NCBI RefSeq assembly: GCF_000214705.1
Contig: NC_015573.1
Span: 260,501 to 324,500, forward strand
DNA from: Desulfofundulus kuznetsovii DSM 6115
GTDB taxonomy: Bacteria > Bacillota > Desulfotomaculia > Desulfotomaculales > Desulfovirgulaceae
Length of the DNA stretch: 64,000 nucleotides
Direction: 5' to 3'
Shown here: positions 32,928 to 41,590 of the stretch, piece by piece
Layout: each line of letters begins with the position of its first letter
Numbering within the stretch: the stretch's first letter is position 1
Program-made: the position numbers and the translations under genes
Notes under the pieces: model-generated
Seen by the model: only the letters and a program-made list of their open reading frames with translations
What the model was told of the DNA's origin: nothing
Database searches by the model: none

Positions 32928-33929
32928 ACGCGTTTTTCCCCCAGTGGCTGGTATATAATGGACATCTGCCGCGGCCACTGGGCGGCTCAGGTGCTTTTTA
33001 CTGCCGTGGACCTGGGCCTTTTCGACATCCTGGCCCGGGGCGCCCAAACTCCCGCCCGGGTGGCCGCGGCCCTGGGCACCCACCCGGAAGCCACCGCCCG
33101 CCTGCTGGTTGCCCTGGAGGGGCTGGGGCTGGTGAAAAGGGAGGGCGAGTTTTACCGCAACGCTCCCCTGGCCGGCCGCCACCTGGTACGGGGAGGGGAC
33201 GCCTACCTGGGCCATGCAGTGCACCACTTTGCCAACCTGGCCGAGGGTTGGTCCCGGCTGGGCGAGGCCGTGCGCACCGGCCGCCCGGTGGGTTTCGAGG
33301 CCGTGGAACGGGCGAACTATGAAGAGCGCCTGCGGGACTACATCCTGGCCATGGGGGACCAGGCCCGGCTCAAGGCGGATCGACTGGCCGCCGCCCTGGA
33401 TTTAAGCGGTTGTGAACGCATACTGGATTTGGGCGGCGGGCCCGGGGTGCATACCGTTGCCCTGTTGAAGAAAGAGCCCCGGGCACGGGCCACCATCCTG
33501 GACCTGGCCCCCACCCTGAAGATCACCCGGGAATTGATAGAAGCGGCGGGGATGATGGAGCGGGTGGAGCTATGTGCCGGGGATTTCACCAGGGACGAAC
33601 TGGGTGAAGGGGTTTACGACCTGGTGCTGGCCTCCAATGTGGTGCACATTTATGACGCTGCTACCAACCGGCAAATCATGGACCGGGTCTTCCGGGCCCT
33701 GCGCCCGGGCGGGCAGGTGGTGATCCACGATTACGTCCTGGCTGAAGAGCCCTCCCTGGAAGCCGCCCTCTTTGACCTGAACATGCTGGTGGGCACCCTT
33801 ACCGGCCGGGTGTACGGCGTTCAGGAAATGGGCAGCTGGCTGGAGGACGCCGGTTTTGTGGATGTGACTTACCACCCCCTGACCCCAGGCAGCGGGTTGT
33901 TAAAGGGGAGAAAATGGAATGACAAATAG
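32913..33929 (+). CDS. bzaC: SAM-dependent O-methyltransferase (BzaC-like)
   Basis: 338 residues; GGAGGTG lies 8 nt before ATG 32913. An N-terminal winged-helix dimerisation domain (GHWAAQVLFTAVDLGLFDIL, TPARVAAALGTHPEATARLL) precedes a class I methyltransferase fold with motif I ILDLGGGPGVHTVALL and LASNVVHIY, HDYVLAEEP typical of the plant/bacterial O-methyltransferase family. In known bza operons BzaC methylates the 5-hydroxyl of 5-hydroxybenzimidazole to 5-methoxybenzimidazole. The position directly after the ThiC pair supports this role, and the next gene overlaps its 3' end by 11 nt. Confidence 0.82.
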   Translation: MYTGETRFSPSGWYIMDICRGHWAAQVLFTAVDLGLFDILARGAQTPARVAAALGTHPEATARLLVALEGLGLVKREGEFYRNAPLAGRHLVRGGDAYLGHAVHHFANLAEGWSRLGEAVRTGRPVGFEAVERANYEERLRDYILAMGDQARLKADRLAAALDLSGCERILDLGGGPGVHTVALLKKEPRARATILDLAPTLKITRELIEAAGMMERVELCAGDFTRDELGEGVYDLVLASNVVHIYDAATNRQIMDRVFRALRPGGQVVIHDYVLAEEPSLEAALFDLNMLVGTLTGRVYGVQEMGSWLEDAGFVDVTYHPLTPGSGLLKGRKWNDK

Positions 33930-34512
33930 AAGGGAGGAAGAGTCCTTGACAGGAACTTTTAACAACAGGGGCGGGCCCGTTGCCGGGCCGGCTGAAGCCG
34001 TGGCCCTGGATGATCTGGTGGAGCATCTTTGCCGGGTGGCCCGGGAAGCCGGGGCAACGGAAACCAGGGTAATAGATGTCAAAACGGTCACCGTGGCCCC
34101 CTGGGTGCGCTGGAAATGCCAGTACGGCTGCCCCGGCTACGGCAGGAGCCTTACCTGCCCTCCCTTCAGCCCCCGGCCCGGGGAGACGGAAAAAGTGCTG
34201 GACTGTTACCGTACGGGCCTTCTCTTTCTGGCCCCGACATCCTGGCTGGTGCGCTACCTGGCCGCCCACCTGGAGCACCTTGCCTTCCGGGCCGGTTATT
34301 ACAGGGCTTTCGGGCTGGGGGCGGGGCCGTGCGGCCTGTGTGAGGAGTGCAATACCGGGGGGGCGTGCCGCCGTCCCGGGGAGGCCCGCCCTTCCCTGGA
34401 GGCCTGCGGTATAGATGTGTTCCAGACGGCACGCAACAACGGCCTGAATCTAACCCCGGCCCGGGAACCGGGAGAACCCTGCCCCCGGGTGGGCCTCGTG
34501 CTGCTGGAGTAA
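33919..34512 (+). CDS. DUF2284 putative metal-binding protein in the bza operon
   Basis: 197 residues; AGGGGAG lies 8 nt before ATG 33919, which overlaps the bzaC stop. Cysteines are grouped as RWKCQYGCPGYGRSLTCPPF and GPCGLCEECNTGGACRRP, then PCPRVG, matching DUF2284 (predicted metal-binding, possibly Fe-S) proteins. No biochemical role is established for the family to my knowledge. Overlap with bzaC and the absence of an internal terminator place it in the same operon. It could help electron delivery or cluster supply to the radical SAM steps, but that is inference. It is not among the bzaA-E genes I know. Confidence 0.8.
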   Translation: MTNRREEESLTGTFNNRGGPVAGPAEAVALDDLVEHLCRVAREAGATETRVIDVKTVTVAPWVRWKCQYGCPGYGRSLTCPPFSPRPGETEKVLDCYRTGLLFLAPTSWLVRYLAAHLEHLAFRAGYYRAFGLGAGPCGLCEECNTGGACRRPGEARPSLEACGIDVFQTARNNGLNLTPAREPGEPCPRVGLVLLE

Positions 34513-34635
34513 AAACCGCCCTGTTAACTGTAAAGATAGCGACGAGGCACAGCTGTCACCCGTACCAAAGAACCGTGGGTGAAAATAGCTGCTGAACATT
34601 ACCTTTAACATTACTTCCCGGAGAGGTGAGCTGCC

Positions 34636-36255
34636 ATGCGGGTTTTACTCCTCAACCCACCCCTGCTGACCGATCCCTATACCGATGACCTGGTGGTCAA
34701 CGCCCCCCTGTCGGCCTGCCTGCTCACCGGTTACGCCGGGGCCTGTTTAAAGCAGGCCGGATTGGACGTAGCCGTTATGGATGCGGACCTGGCCGGGCTG
34801 GACGTGGAGGCAACCAGGGAGCAGCTGCTGGCCGAAGACTTTGATTTGCTGGGTGTGCACTTAAAATTCCTGTGGGGACGGACGGCGGAGATAATGGCCA
34901 TGCTGCAGGAGATCAAGCGGGAGAAACCCCACATCCACCTCAATCTCTACGGCCACTACCCCACCTTTGCCTGGGAACCGCTGTTGCGGCAGTTTCCCTT
35001 TGTGGATTCGGTGGTTCTGGGCGAACCGGAGCTCACCCTCACGGATCTGGCCCGCCGGCTGGCAGGCCTGGACGAAGGGTTCTGGCAAGGCACTGCAGGG
35101 CTGGCCGTGAACGGCGAAGGGGGCCCGGTGCAAAACCCCCCGCGCTGTGCCATCGCCGACCTGGATGCCCTGCCTTTCCCCCTGCGGCCTTCTCCGGAGC
35201 TGGCCGCCCGGCGCAACATGCACAACTACATCCTGGGCAGCCGCGGCTGTTTTGGCCGCTGCACTTTCTGCTACCTCAATTCCTTTTACGGACCCGGAAC
35301 GGTCTGGCGGGGGCGCAGCCCGGAAAATATCGTGGTTGAAATTGATGAGGTATACAAGGCCACCGGCAACCCTTCCTTTTACTTTGCCGACGCCAACTTT
35401 TTCGGCCCCGGGGAAAGGGGACGGCAGCGCGCCCTGGAACTGGCCGGCCGGTTGAGGCAGCTGGACTTCCCCCTGGTCTTTGGCCTGGAATGCCGGTCCT
35501 CCGATGTGGATGAGCGGGTGTTCTATTCGCTGGTGGAGGCCGGCCTGCGGGATGTATTCCTGGGTGTGGAAAGCGGCTCCCAGAGCGCCCTGGACCGTTT
35601 TCAAAAGGGCACCACGGTGGCCCAGAATGAAAGGGCCATTACTATCCTACGCCGGCTGGGCCTGAACATCTCCCTGGGTTTCATTAATTTCGATCCCGGT
35701 ACCACGCTGGAGGAAATCCGGGAGAATCTGGACTTTCTGCAGCGCATGGAGCTGCTGGACTGCCCCTCCACCACCGCCCACCTGTTTTTTCACCGCCAGG
35801 TCGTCCTGCGGGGAACCCCGGCCTACAACCAGCTGCTGGCCCGGGGGCAGTTAAGGCCGGTTGGTTTCACCGCCCACGAGGGGGAGTACACCATCGTAGA
35901 CCCCCGGGCGGAGGCGGTGGCCCGGGTGATGGGTGCTGTGGCCCGGAGGGTGCTGGAGATTACCGGAGGCGAAGATATGTACACCGCCAGGGGGCCGAAA
36001 GTAAGTTGCTGCGGGGGAGTGGGCGATGGAGGCTGCAGCGGTTTGGGTGAATGTCTCACTGCCGGTGGCGGCAACCGTTCCATCCCGGCCCATGTCCAGC
36101 GGCAGGAAATTTTCCGGCGGTTAAATCTTTTCCTGCAGGACTTCCTTTCCCGCCTTCTGGATGCCGCCGGCAGGGGGGAACTGAACCTGGGCACGGTGGC
36201 CGACTTTGTCACCGCCGGGCACACGGCGATAGAGGAGATGATGAGGAACTCTTAG
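34636..36255 (+). CDS. bzaD: B12-binding domain radical SAM enzyme (BzaD-like C-methyltransferase)
   Basis: 539 residues; GAGAGGTGAG precedes ATG 34636. The N-terminal ~170 residues resemble a cobalamin-binding Rossmann domain (VLLLNPPLLTDPY, DLLGVHLKFLWGR, LYGHYPTFAWEPLL, VVLGEPELTLTDL). The radical SAM core has SRGCFGRCTFCYLN (Cys 204, 208, 211) and VFLGVESGSQSALDRF. A C-terminal insert SCCGGVGDGGCSGLGECL is Cys-rich. In bza operons such enzymes methylate the benzimidazole ring; one copy predicts 5-methoxy-6-methylbenzimidazole. A second copy (BzaE), needed for DMB, is absent. Assignment as BzaD rather than E rests on operon content. Confidence 0.75.
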   Translation: MRVLLLNPPLLTDPYTDDLVVNAPLSACLLTGYAGACLKQAGLDVAVMDADLAGLDVEATREQLLAEDFDLLGVHLKFLWGRTAEIMAMLQEIKREKPHIHLNLYGHYPTFAWEPLLRQFPFVDSVVLGEPELTLTDLARRLAGLDEGFWQGTAGLAVNGEGGPVQNPPRCAIADLDALPFPLRPSPELAARRNMHNYILGSRGCFGRCTFCYLNSFYGPGTVWRGRSPENIVVEIDEVYKATGNPSFYFADANFFGPGERGRQRALELAGRLRQLDFPLVFGLECRSSDVDERVFYSLVEAGLRDVFLGVESGSQSALDRFQKGTTVAQNERAITILRRLGLNISLGFINFDPGTTLEEIRENLDFLQRMELLDCPSTTAHLFFHRQVVLRGTPAYNQLLARGQLRPVGFTAHEGEYTIVDPRAEAVARVMGAVARRVLEITGGEDMYTARGPKVSCCGGVGDGGCSGLGECLTAGGGNRSIPAHVQRQEIFRRLNLFLQDFLSRLLDAAGRGELNLGTVADFVTAGHTAIEEMMRNS

Positions 36256-36258
36256 CAG

Positions 36259-36281
36259 AGCTGCCGGAAGGCAGCTTTTTC
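36259..36281 (+). terminator. Intrinsic terminator of the bza operon
   Basis: The AGCTGCC / GGCAGCT stem with loop GGAA is followed by TTTTT, 3 nt after the bzaD stop codon. Confidence 0.88.
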
Positions 36282-36408
36282 TCCGGTTGCCAACGGTGGC
36301 GGCACCGGCAGGGTCATATGTTCTATCGACTAATTGACGGAAGAGAGTTAAATTAATATATAATAAATTTACGGGAAGGTTTTTCATCTCGGAAAGAAGG
36401 CATGCTTT

Positions 36409-37548
36409 TTGGGTACATACCCGGAACCTGAAACAAATATAGCCATTCAAAGGACGCCCCATATCCTGTTCATCAGCCTGGTCAATTTTTTGCTCAACTT
36501 TGCCGTGCAGGGCTCCCTTATCTTCATCCCCCTGCTGGGAGCCCAGCTGGGGGCGAGGGACTGGCAAATCGGCGTGGTGGGGGCATCTTACGGGGCGGCC
36601 TTTCTCTTTTCTTCCCTGATTTGCGGCTGGAAGTCCGACTCTTTGGGAAGGCTTTTATTTGTGCGCCTGGGGTTAGCCGCCAGCGGTATGGCCTTTGCCG
36701 CCCAGTTGTTGGTTCAAAATCTTTTCGTTTTGATCGTGGTGCGTTCGGCCGTGGGCCTGTCCCTGGGAATTGCCACCGCGGCCTTGATTGCTTACGCCTT
36801 TGAGTCCGGCGCCGATATGGGCAAATATAGCTCTTACGGCTCCCTGGGCTGGATCTTCGGCGCTCTGGGGGCGGCGCTGTTGAAGGAATTCCACCTGCTC
36901 TTTATCACCAGCTCCATCTGCTGCCTGGTGGCCCTGGTCCTTTCCCTGGCTTTCAAGGAAAGTGCCGTTAAAAAAAGCAAAATTAACCCGAAGATAAGAC
37001 TGGTGGTCAGGCGCAATTTCCGGCTCTACCTGGCCGTATTCCTGCGCCACCTGGGGGCCACGGCCGTCTGGATTATCCTGCCCCTGTACTTTTCGTTGCT
37101 GGGCATAGACCGGTTCTGGATCGGTTTGCTCTGGGGAACTAATTTTGCCGTGCAGTTTGTGGTTATGCGCTTTTTGGAAAGGTTTGACGAAAATAAAGTC
37201 TTTGCCTTTGGTCAACTGCTCTCCATCGGGGTATTTACCGCCTATGCCTTTATCACCGCACGGCCGGCCCTGTTTGCGGTGCAGGCCCTCCTGGGGGTAG
37301 CGTGGTCCTGTCTTTATGTAGGCGCCCTGATTATTGTCCTGCGGAGCGGGGAAGAAAGGGGTACCGCCAGCGGTATCTTCCAGTCCACCTTAAACCTCTG
37401 TGGTGCCGTGGGCCCCTTCCTGGGCGGGTTGATCGCCGAGATTTGGGGGTACCATGGAGTGATGCTTTTCGCCGCCGGGCTGGGGGTGGCCGGCCTGCTG
37501 GTGGCCGTACCGGCAGCCCGGGAGGCGCCCGGGCACTCAGCTCGATGA
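36409..37548 (+). CDS. MFS transporter
   Basis: 379 residues; TTG 36409 lies 8 nt after GGAAAGAAGG. It has about 12 hydrophobic segments, the loop 2-3 motif CGWKSDSLGRLLFVRLG (MFS signature GxxxDxxGRR-like), and SGIFQSTLNLCGAVGPFLGG in the second half. It has its own promoter area after the bza terminator (AT-rich around 36340-36375) and its own strong terminator. The substrate cannot be predicted; co-location with cobamide genes makes a precursor transporter possible but speculative. Confidence 0.85.
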   Translation: MGTYPEPETNIAIQRTPHILFISLVNFLLNFAVQGSLIFIPLLGAQLGARDWQIGVVGASYGAAFLFSSLICGWKSDSLGRLLFVRLGLAASGMAFAAQLLVQNLFVLIVVRSAVGLSLGIATAALIAYAFESGADMGKYSSYGSLGWIFGALGAALLKEFHLLFITSSICCLVALVLSLAFKESAVKKSKINPKIRLVVRRNFRLYLAVFLRHLGATAVWIILPLYFSLLGIDRFWIGLLWGTNFAVQFVVMRFLERFDENKVFAFGQLLSIGVFTAYAFITARPALFAVQALLGVAWSCLYVGALIIVLRSGEERGTASGIFQSTLNLCGAVGPFLGGLIAEIWGYHGVMLFAAGLGVAGLLVAVPAAREAPGHSAR

Positions 37549-37568
37549 AAAAATAGCATTGCTGCCAG

Positions 37569-37617
37569 AGCATAACTGGTTCTTGCCGGCAGGAACCGGT
37601 TATGCTATTATATTTTT
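37569..37617 (+). terminator. Intrinsic terminator after the MFS gene
   Basis: AGCATAACTGGTTC pairs with GAACCGGTTATGCT (one G-U pair) over loop TTGCCGGCAG, followed by ATTATATTTTT. Confidence 0.88.
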
Positions 37618-37657
37618 AAGAATAAGTGCAGCGTGCTAATAGCTGAGGTGCGCTATT

Positions 37658-38056
37658 ATGTGCAAGAACGATTGTTCCTGGAACTTAACGGCGGACCGGT
37701 TATTGCAGCCGGTACTGCTGTTTCTGCTGCGTTTAAAGCCTTCCCATGGTTACGAACTCATCCAGAGGCTGGCGCAGCTCGATTTGCTGGAGGGGGAAGC
37801 GGATCCGGCCACGGTGTACCGCAATTTGCGCCGCATGGAGCAGGAAGAGCTGGTCATCTCCAGCTGGGAGGCTACGGGAACCGGACCGGCCCGCCGCAGG
37901 TACGCGGTCACGCCTAAAGGGGACGAGTTGCTGGATGCCTGGATGGTGGCCGTACGCAGGCAGAAGGAGAAGCTGGAGAAGTTTATCCAGCTTTATGAAA
38001 ATCACCTGGACTCGGAAAAGGCACGGGGAGGTGAAAACCTTTTACCGGAGGGATGA
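37658..38056 (+). CDS. PadR-family regulator with N-terminal Cys motif
   Basis: 132 residues; GAGGTG precedes ATG 37658. The winged-helix PadR core has LLQPVLLFLLRLKPSHGYEL, DPATVYRNLRRMEQEEL and RYAVTPKGDELLDAW. It begins MCKNDCSW, giving a CxxxC pair ahead of the DNA-binding domain. A paralogue at 52391 also has a Cys/His-rich N-terminus. It may sense metal, thiol or metalloid and control the nearby transport genes. The WtpA-like gene follows after 54 nt. Confidence 0.85.
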   Translation: MCKNDCSWNLTADRLLQPVLLFLLRLKPSHGYELIQRLAQLDLLEGEADPATVYRNLRRMEQEELVISSWEATGTGPARRRYAVTPKGDELLDAWMVAVRRQKEKLEKFIQLYENHLDSEKARGGENLLPEG

Positions 38057-38110
38057 TTGTCCGCCCTGGAGTTTTGTGTCTGCCCGTTGCTGTGGAGGTG
38101 TGTGTGAACA

Positions 38111-38923
38111 ATGTCACGAGCTCCCTTTCGCATCCTCCATGCCGGGGCCTTGCGGAGGCCCATGGGGGAGTGCGCGCAGGTTTTCAAGGAACGCTACCCG
38201 GACCTTCCCGTGGAGCTGGAGTCGGCGGGATCCCGGGAATGTGCCGCTCGCATTTGCGACGGCGGCATATATGATGTGGTGGCCCTGGCCGATACAGCTG
38301 TATTTGCCCGCTGGCTGGCACCCGATTATGTGGACTGCTATTTTGTCTTTGCCACCGACCAGATTGTGGTGGCCTTTGATCGCTTTTCCCGGGGCAGTGA
38401 GGAAATCACCCGGGACAACTGGATAGATGTGCTCCTTTCTCCGGGGGTGATCTACGGCCGTTCGAACCATAACCTGGATCCCTGCGGCTACCGGACGCTG
38501 ATGGTCTGGCAGCTGGCGGAAAAGTTTTACGGCCGGCCGGGGCTTTACGAAGCCCTGCAGGACGGTTGTTCCCGGGTATATCCCAAATCCATCGATTTGG
38601 CCGGGGCGCTGGTGGAAGGAAGGGTGGACTACGCATTTTTGTACTCCTCGGTAGTCCGCCAGCTGGGCTTGTGCCAGGTCAACCTGCCCTCCCGGATCAA
38701 TCTTTCCAACCCCGCCCTGGCCGATTACTATGCCGCGGCCAGCGTCACTCTGGAAGGCAGGATGCCGGGGGAAAAGGTTCTGCTTACCGGTGCGCCCATC
38801 GAGTTTGCCGTGGCAGTGCCCCGCAATGCCCGCTATCCCGTGGAGGCTCAATGGTTTGTAGAGTTCATTACCGGGGTGGAGGGCCAGCAGATCCTGGAGG
38901 GCTGCGGGCTTATTCCCTGTTAG
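38111..38923 (+). CDS. WtpA/ModA-like oxyanion-binding protein without signal peptide
   Basis: 270 residues; GGAGGTG precedes ATG 38111. It resembles the tungstate/molybdate-binding WtpA group: RILHAGALRRPMGECAQVF, ELESAGSRECAARICDGG, YDVVALADTAVFARWL, DCYFVFATDQIVVAF and VAVPRNARYPVEAQWF. The protein starts directly with the first beta strand, without lipobox or signal peptide, and no ABC permease or ATPase gene is adjacent. It therefore may act in the cytoplasm as an oxyanion sensor or buffer, possibly with the PadR regulator upstream; this is inference. The frame upstream is closed, so a missed signal peptide is unlikely. Confidence 0.75.
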   Translation: MSRAPFRILHAGALRRPMGECAQVFKERYPDLPVELESAGSRECAARICDGGIYDVVALADTAVFARWLAPDYVDCYFVFATDQIVVAFDRFSRGSEEITRDNWIDVLLSPGVIYGRSNHNLDPCGYRTLMVWQLAEKFYGRPGLYEALQDGCSRVYPKSIDLAGALVEGRVDYAFLYSSVVRQLGLCQVNLPSRINLSNPALADYYAAASVTLEGRMPGEKVLLTGAPIEFAVAVPRNARYPVEAQWFVEFITGVEGQQILEGCGLIPC

Positions 38924-39088
38924 CCTGGGTTGGGCTCTATCTCAGCTCAACCGGCTACCCCCCGGGTCAGAGCGGGGCCGATCCCCCATCAACAGGTATG
39001 GGCTGTAACCGGAATTAGTTAACTGCCGTTCTTCCAAATAAAAAAGCCCTGCCTGGCCGACAAACCTGTTTGTAAAGGAGGTCTTCTT

Positions 39089-40057
39089 ATGCATTTCCCC
39101 GTGTCTGGAGTCGATGTTTTCCCCCTTATACCCCCGCTGGTAGCTTTCCTGGTTTCTTCGATTACGGCCTCGGCCGGGGTGTCCGGAGCCTTTCTGCTCC
39201 TGCCTTTTATGGTCAGCGTCCTCGGGTTTACCACTCCTGCCGTCAGTCCCACCAACCTGATCTACAATATTGTGGCCATCCCCGGGGGGCTGGCCCGTTA
39301 CATAAGGGAGGGGCGCATGGCCTGGCCCCTCACCTGGGTGGTGGTAATTGCCACCTTACCGGGCGTTTTACTGGGTGCCTGGATCCGCATCCGGTACCTG
39401 CCCGACCCGAAAGCCTTTAAGTTTTTTGTGGGCCTGGTTCTGCTCTACCTGGGTGTCCGGTTGTTGTATGAAACCACCGGGCGTTACCTGAAGAGCAAAG
39501 AGCAGACCAAAAACCTGGAAAAGAAGTTCCGCGAGCGGGTGCAGCAGATCAAAAGCGAATCGGCAGGCCGCATTGCTGCGGGCCTGCCCCCGGAGGCGGT
39601 GGTCAAAACCCGCTCGGTATCCCTGCGCAAAATCGAATATGATTTCTGGGGGGAAACCTTTTCCTTCAGCACCATGGTAGTTTTTACCCTGGCCCTGGTG
39701 GTTGGTTTGATCGGCGGTATTTACGGCATCGGCGGGGGAGCCATCATTGCCCCCTTTGTGGTCTCTGTTCTGGGTCTGCCCGTATATACCGTTGCAGGGG
39801 CCGCACTGGCCGGCACTTTTCTCACCTCCATTGCCGGGGTTATCGTCTACCACCTCCTGTCCCTTACTGCAGCAGGGGCCCAGGCCAGCGTCTCTCCCGA
39901 CTGGCTGCTTGGAGCGCTTTTTGGCGTGGGTGGTCTGCTGGGCACCTATTTTGGAGCCTATCTCCAAAAGTATTTGCCCGACCGGCTGATCCGGGGGATC
40001 CTGGGCTCCCTGGTCACCTTTCTGGCAGTAAGTTACATCCTGCAATTTTTTGTTTAA
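39089..40057 (+). CDS. TSUP-family (TauE/SafE) membrane permease
   Basis: 322 residues; AAGGAGG precedes ATG 39089. Two hydrophobic halves carry the TSUP repeats: SITASAGVSGAFLLLPFMVS with SPTNLIYNIVAIPGGLARY, and GLIGGIYGIGGGAIIAPFVV with AGAALAGTFLTSIAGVIVYH. The central hydrophilic segment (KEQTKNLEKKFRERVQQIKS) is longer than usual. Family members export or import sulfite, sulfonates or other C/S compounds; the substrate is not deducible. No operon partner is obvious. Confidence 0.88.
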   Translation: MHFPVSGVDVFPLIPPLVAFLVSSITASAGVSGAFLLLPFMVSVLGFTTPAVSPTNLIYNIVAIPGGLARYIREGRMAWPLTWVVVIATLPGVLLGAWIRIRYLPDPKAFKFFVGLVLLYLGVRLLYETTGRYLKSKEQTKNLEKKFRERVQQIKSESAGRIAAGLPPEAVVKTRSVSLRKIEYDFWGETFSFSTMVVFTLALVVGLIGGIYGIGGGAIIAPFVVSVLGLPVYTVAGAALAGTFLTSIAGVIVYHLLSLTAAGAQASVSPDWLLGALFGVGGLLGTYFGAYLQKYLPDRLIRGILGSLVTFLAVSYILQFFV

Positions 40058-40171
40058 AAAATGTCGTCTATTATTCATTGAAAAGCGGAAGTCGTTATGT
40101 TAACATGGGCTCAGATTCGATAGACCCACTTGTCAAATATGCTCCGGCTTGGCCTAATAAGGAGGATAGTG

Positions 40172-40402
40172 GTGGTGGGCAGTGAAAATCTGGTCCTGCG
40201 TATCGAGGGTATCCGTTCCGAGGATGATAGATTGGAAGTAAAAAAGGTTCTGGAAAGTATAGACGGTGTCAGCTGGGTTTGCGTGGACGAAACGGCCGGC
40301 ACCGCTGTGGTTATATTCGATCCCGATCACACTCCCCAGGATGAGCTGATCAACGCGGTGATGGAAGCGGGCTACACGGTGAAGCGGTTTTTTAACAGTT
40401 AA
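40172..40402 (+). CDS. HMA-like ferredoxin-fold protein lacking the CxxC motif
   Basis: About 76 residues; GTG 40172 lies 6 nt after GGAGG (GTG 40169 and 40175 are also possible). The pattern LVLRIEGIRSEDDRLEVKKV, LESIDGVSWVCVDETAGTAV and VMEAGYTVK fits heavy-metal-associated domains, but the metal-binding CxxC loop is replaced by RSEDD. It is probably a regulator or evolved non-metal relative. It lies 67 nt before the DUF2703 gene. Confidence 0.65.
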   Translation: MVGSENLVLRIEGIRSEDDRLEVKKVLESIDGVSWVCVDETAGTAVVIFDPDHTPQDELINAVMEAGYTVKRFFNS

Positions 40403-40468
40403 AGTCCGTCGTCTTTTTAGCATGAAGGCCTGAGAAGGCCCGGAGAACAAAAGGAGGGGACGCAAGAT

Positions 40469-41119
40469 ATGGAAACGAAGATCAGGGAGGCAGGTACGGG
40501 CTGTGGCTGCCCGGGAAATAACGCCGGGGCTTTATCTTCTTCAACGAAAGGATGCTGCTCTCCCCCGGATGATGTCTCCGGGAAATACGCCGTCTCATGT
40601 TGCGGGCCGGAAAGCGTAACGGCGCGGCCAGCCGGCAATCAAGCTGAGAAAAGACGGCTGGACATCGAGTTTATGTATCTGGACTTGAGCGTGTGCACCC
40701 GGTGCCGGGGAACCGAAAAAAATCTGGAGGAAGCTGTTTCGGAAGTCGCCCGGATTCTGGAAGCGGCGGGCTTCGAGGTAAAATTGCACAAAATTCACGT
40801 TCAAAACGAGGAGCAGGCCCTTGCCCTGGGGTTCGTCAGTTCCCCCACCATCCGCATCAACGGGCGGGACATCCAGCTGGATGTGAGGGAAAGCCTCTGC
40901 GAGTCCTGCGGTGATCTCTGCGGAGAAGATGTGGATTGCCGTGTCTGGGTATACCAGGGCAGGGAATACACTGTTCCACCTAAAGGCATGATCATCGATG
41001 CCATCCTCCGGGAAGTATATGGGGGACCAGCCGGGGCGGTGCATGCTCCTTCTAAAATGGAAGCCCTGCCGGATAATTTGAAGCGGTTTTTCGCCGCCCG
41101 GCGAAATAAAGAAACGTGA
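40469..41119 (+). CDS. DUF2703 protein with Cys-rich N-terminal extension
   Basis: 216 residues; AGGAGGGG precedes ATG 40469. The C-terminal ~150 residues match DUF2703: FMYLDLSVCTRCRGTEKNLE, ALGFVSSPTIRINGRDIQLD, ESLCESCGDLCGEDVDCRVW and PPKGMIIDAILREVY. The fold is probably thioredoxin-like. The first 50 residues add CGCPGN, GCCSPP and CCGPES. DUF2703 genes tend to occur with arsenic/mercury genes, in line with the cluster downstream; function unproven. Confidence 0.82.
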   Translation: METKIREAGTGCGCPGNNAGALSSSTKGCCSPPDDVSGKYAVSCCGPESVTARPAGNQAEKRRLDIEFMYLDLSVCTRCRGTEKNLEEAVSEVARILEAAGFEVKLHKIHVQNEEQALALGFVSSPTIRINGRDIQLDVRESLCESCGDLCGEDVDCRVWVYQGREYTVPPKGMIIDAILREVYGGPAGAVHAPSKMEALPDNLKRFFAARRNKET

Positions 41120-41153
41120 ACCTCCTCCGGGACAAGCCCGGGGGCTTCGTCCC

Positions 41154-41223
41154 CCCAGCACTCAACACCTAAATTAAGTTCTCACTTAGAAGTCAAGTGT
41201 TGCGATGGGTGTTGAGTGCTGGG
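41154..41223. repeat. Hairpin element, CCCAGCACTCAACAC family, copy 1
   Basis: CCCAGCACTCAACAC (41154-41168) and its exact reverse complement (41209-41223) form a 15-bp stem. The loop contains CAAGTGTTGCGATGG, shared in similar form with the copy at 63773. Confidence 0.8.
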
Positions 41224-41556
41224 TCATGTCATCGGAATGCTGCCTGCTAAAGCGCAGGTCTTACGCTTTCCTCGTGAGCTACATCCCGGCATTTGCCGGG
41301 AAGGCCCGGTCCATGGGCGTCTACTACTTCGCCATTTGGCTACGTAGATACGTGCTTACTTCAAAGCACCAGTCTCTTTCGGGAATCAGTTTTACGCAGC
41401 GGCCCATTGACCCGCTGCAACCCCATACTGATTGTCAAAGAGCACAGGAATGTTATACCACGGAAACAGATGTTTGTGAAGTATTTATCGTCCTACCGGG
41501 CGATGCCTCTTTCATCCTACGGCACAAGGCCGTAGGTTTTCAGAGGCAATTTTTCT

Positions 41557-41590
41557 ATAAAAAAGAGTGGCGTAAATGCCGCTCTTTTTT
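41557..41590 (+). terminator. Intrinsic terminator
   Basis: AAAAGAGTGGC / GCCGCTCTTTT stem around GTAAAT, with A-run before and T-run after, so it may act in both directions. Nothing recognisable is transcribed into it. Confidence 0.65.
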
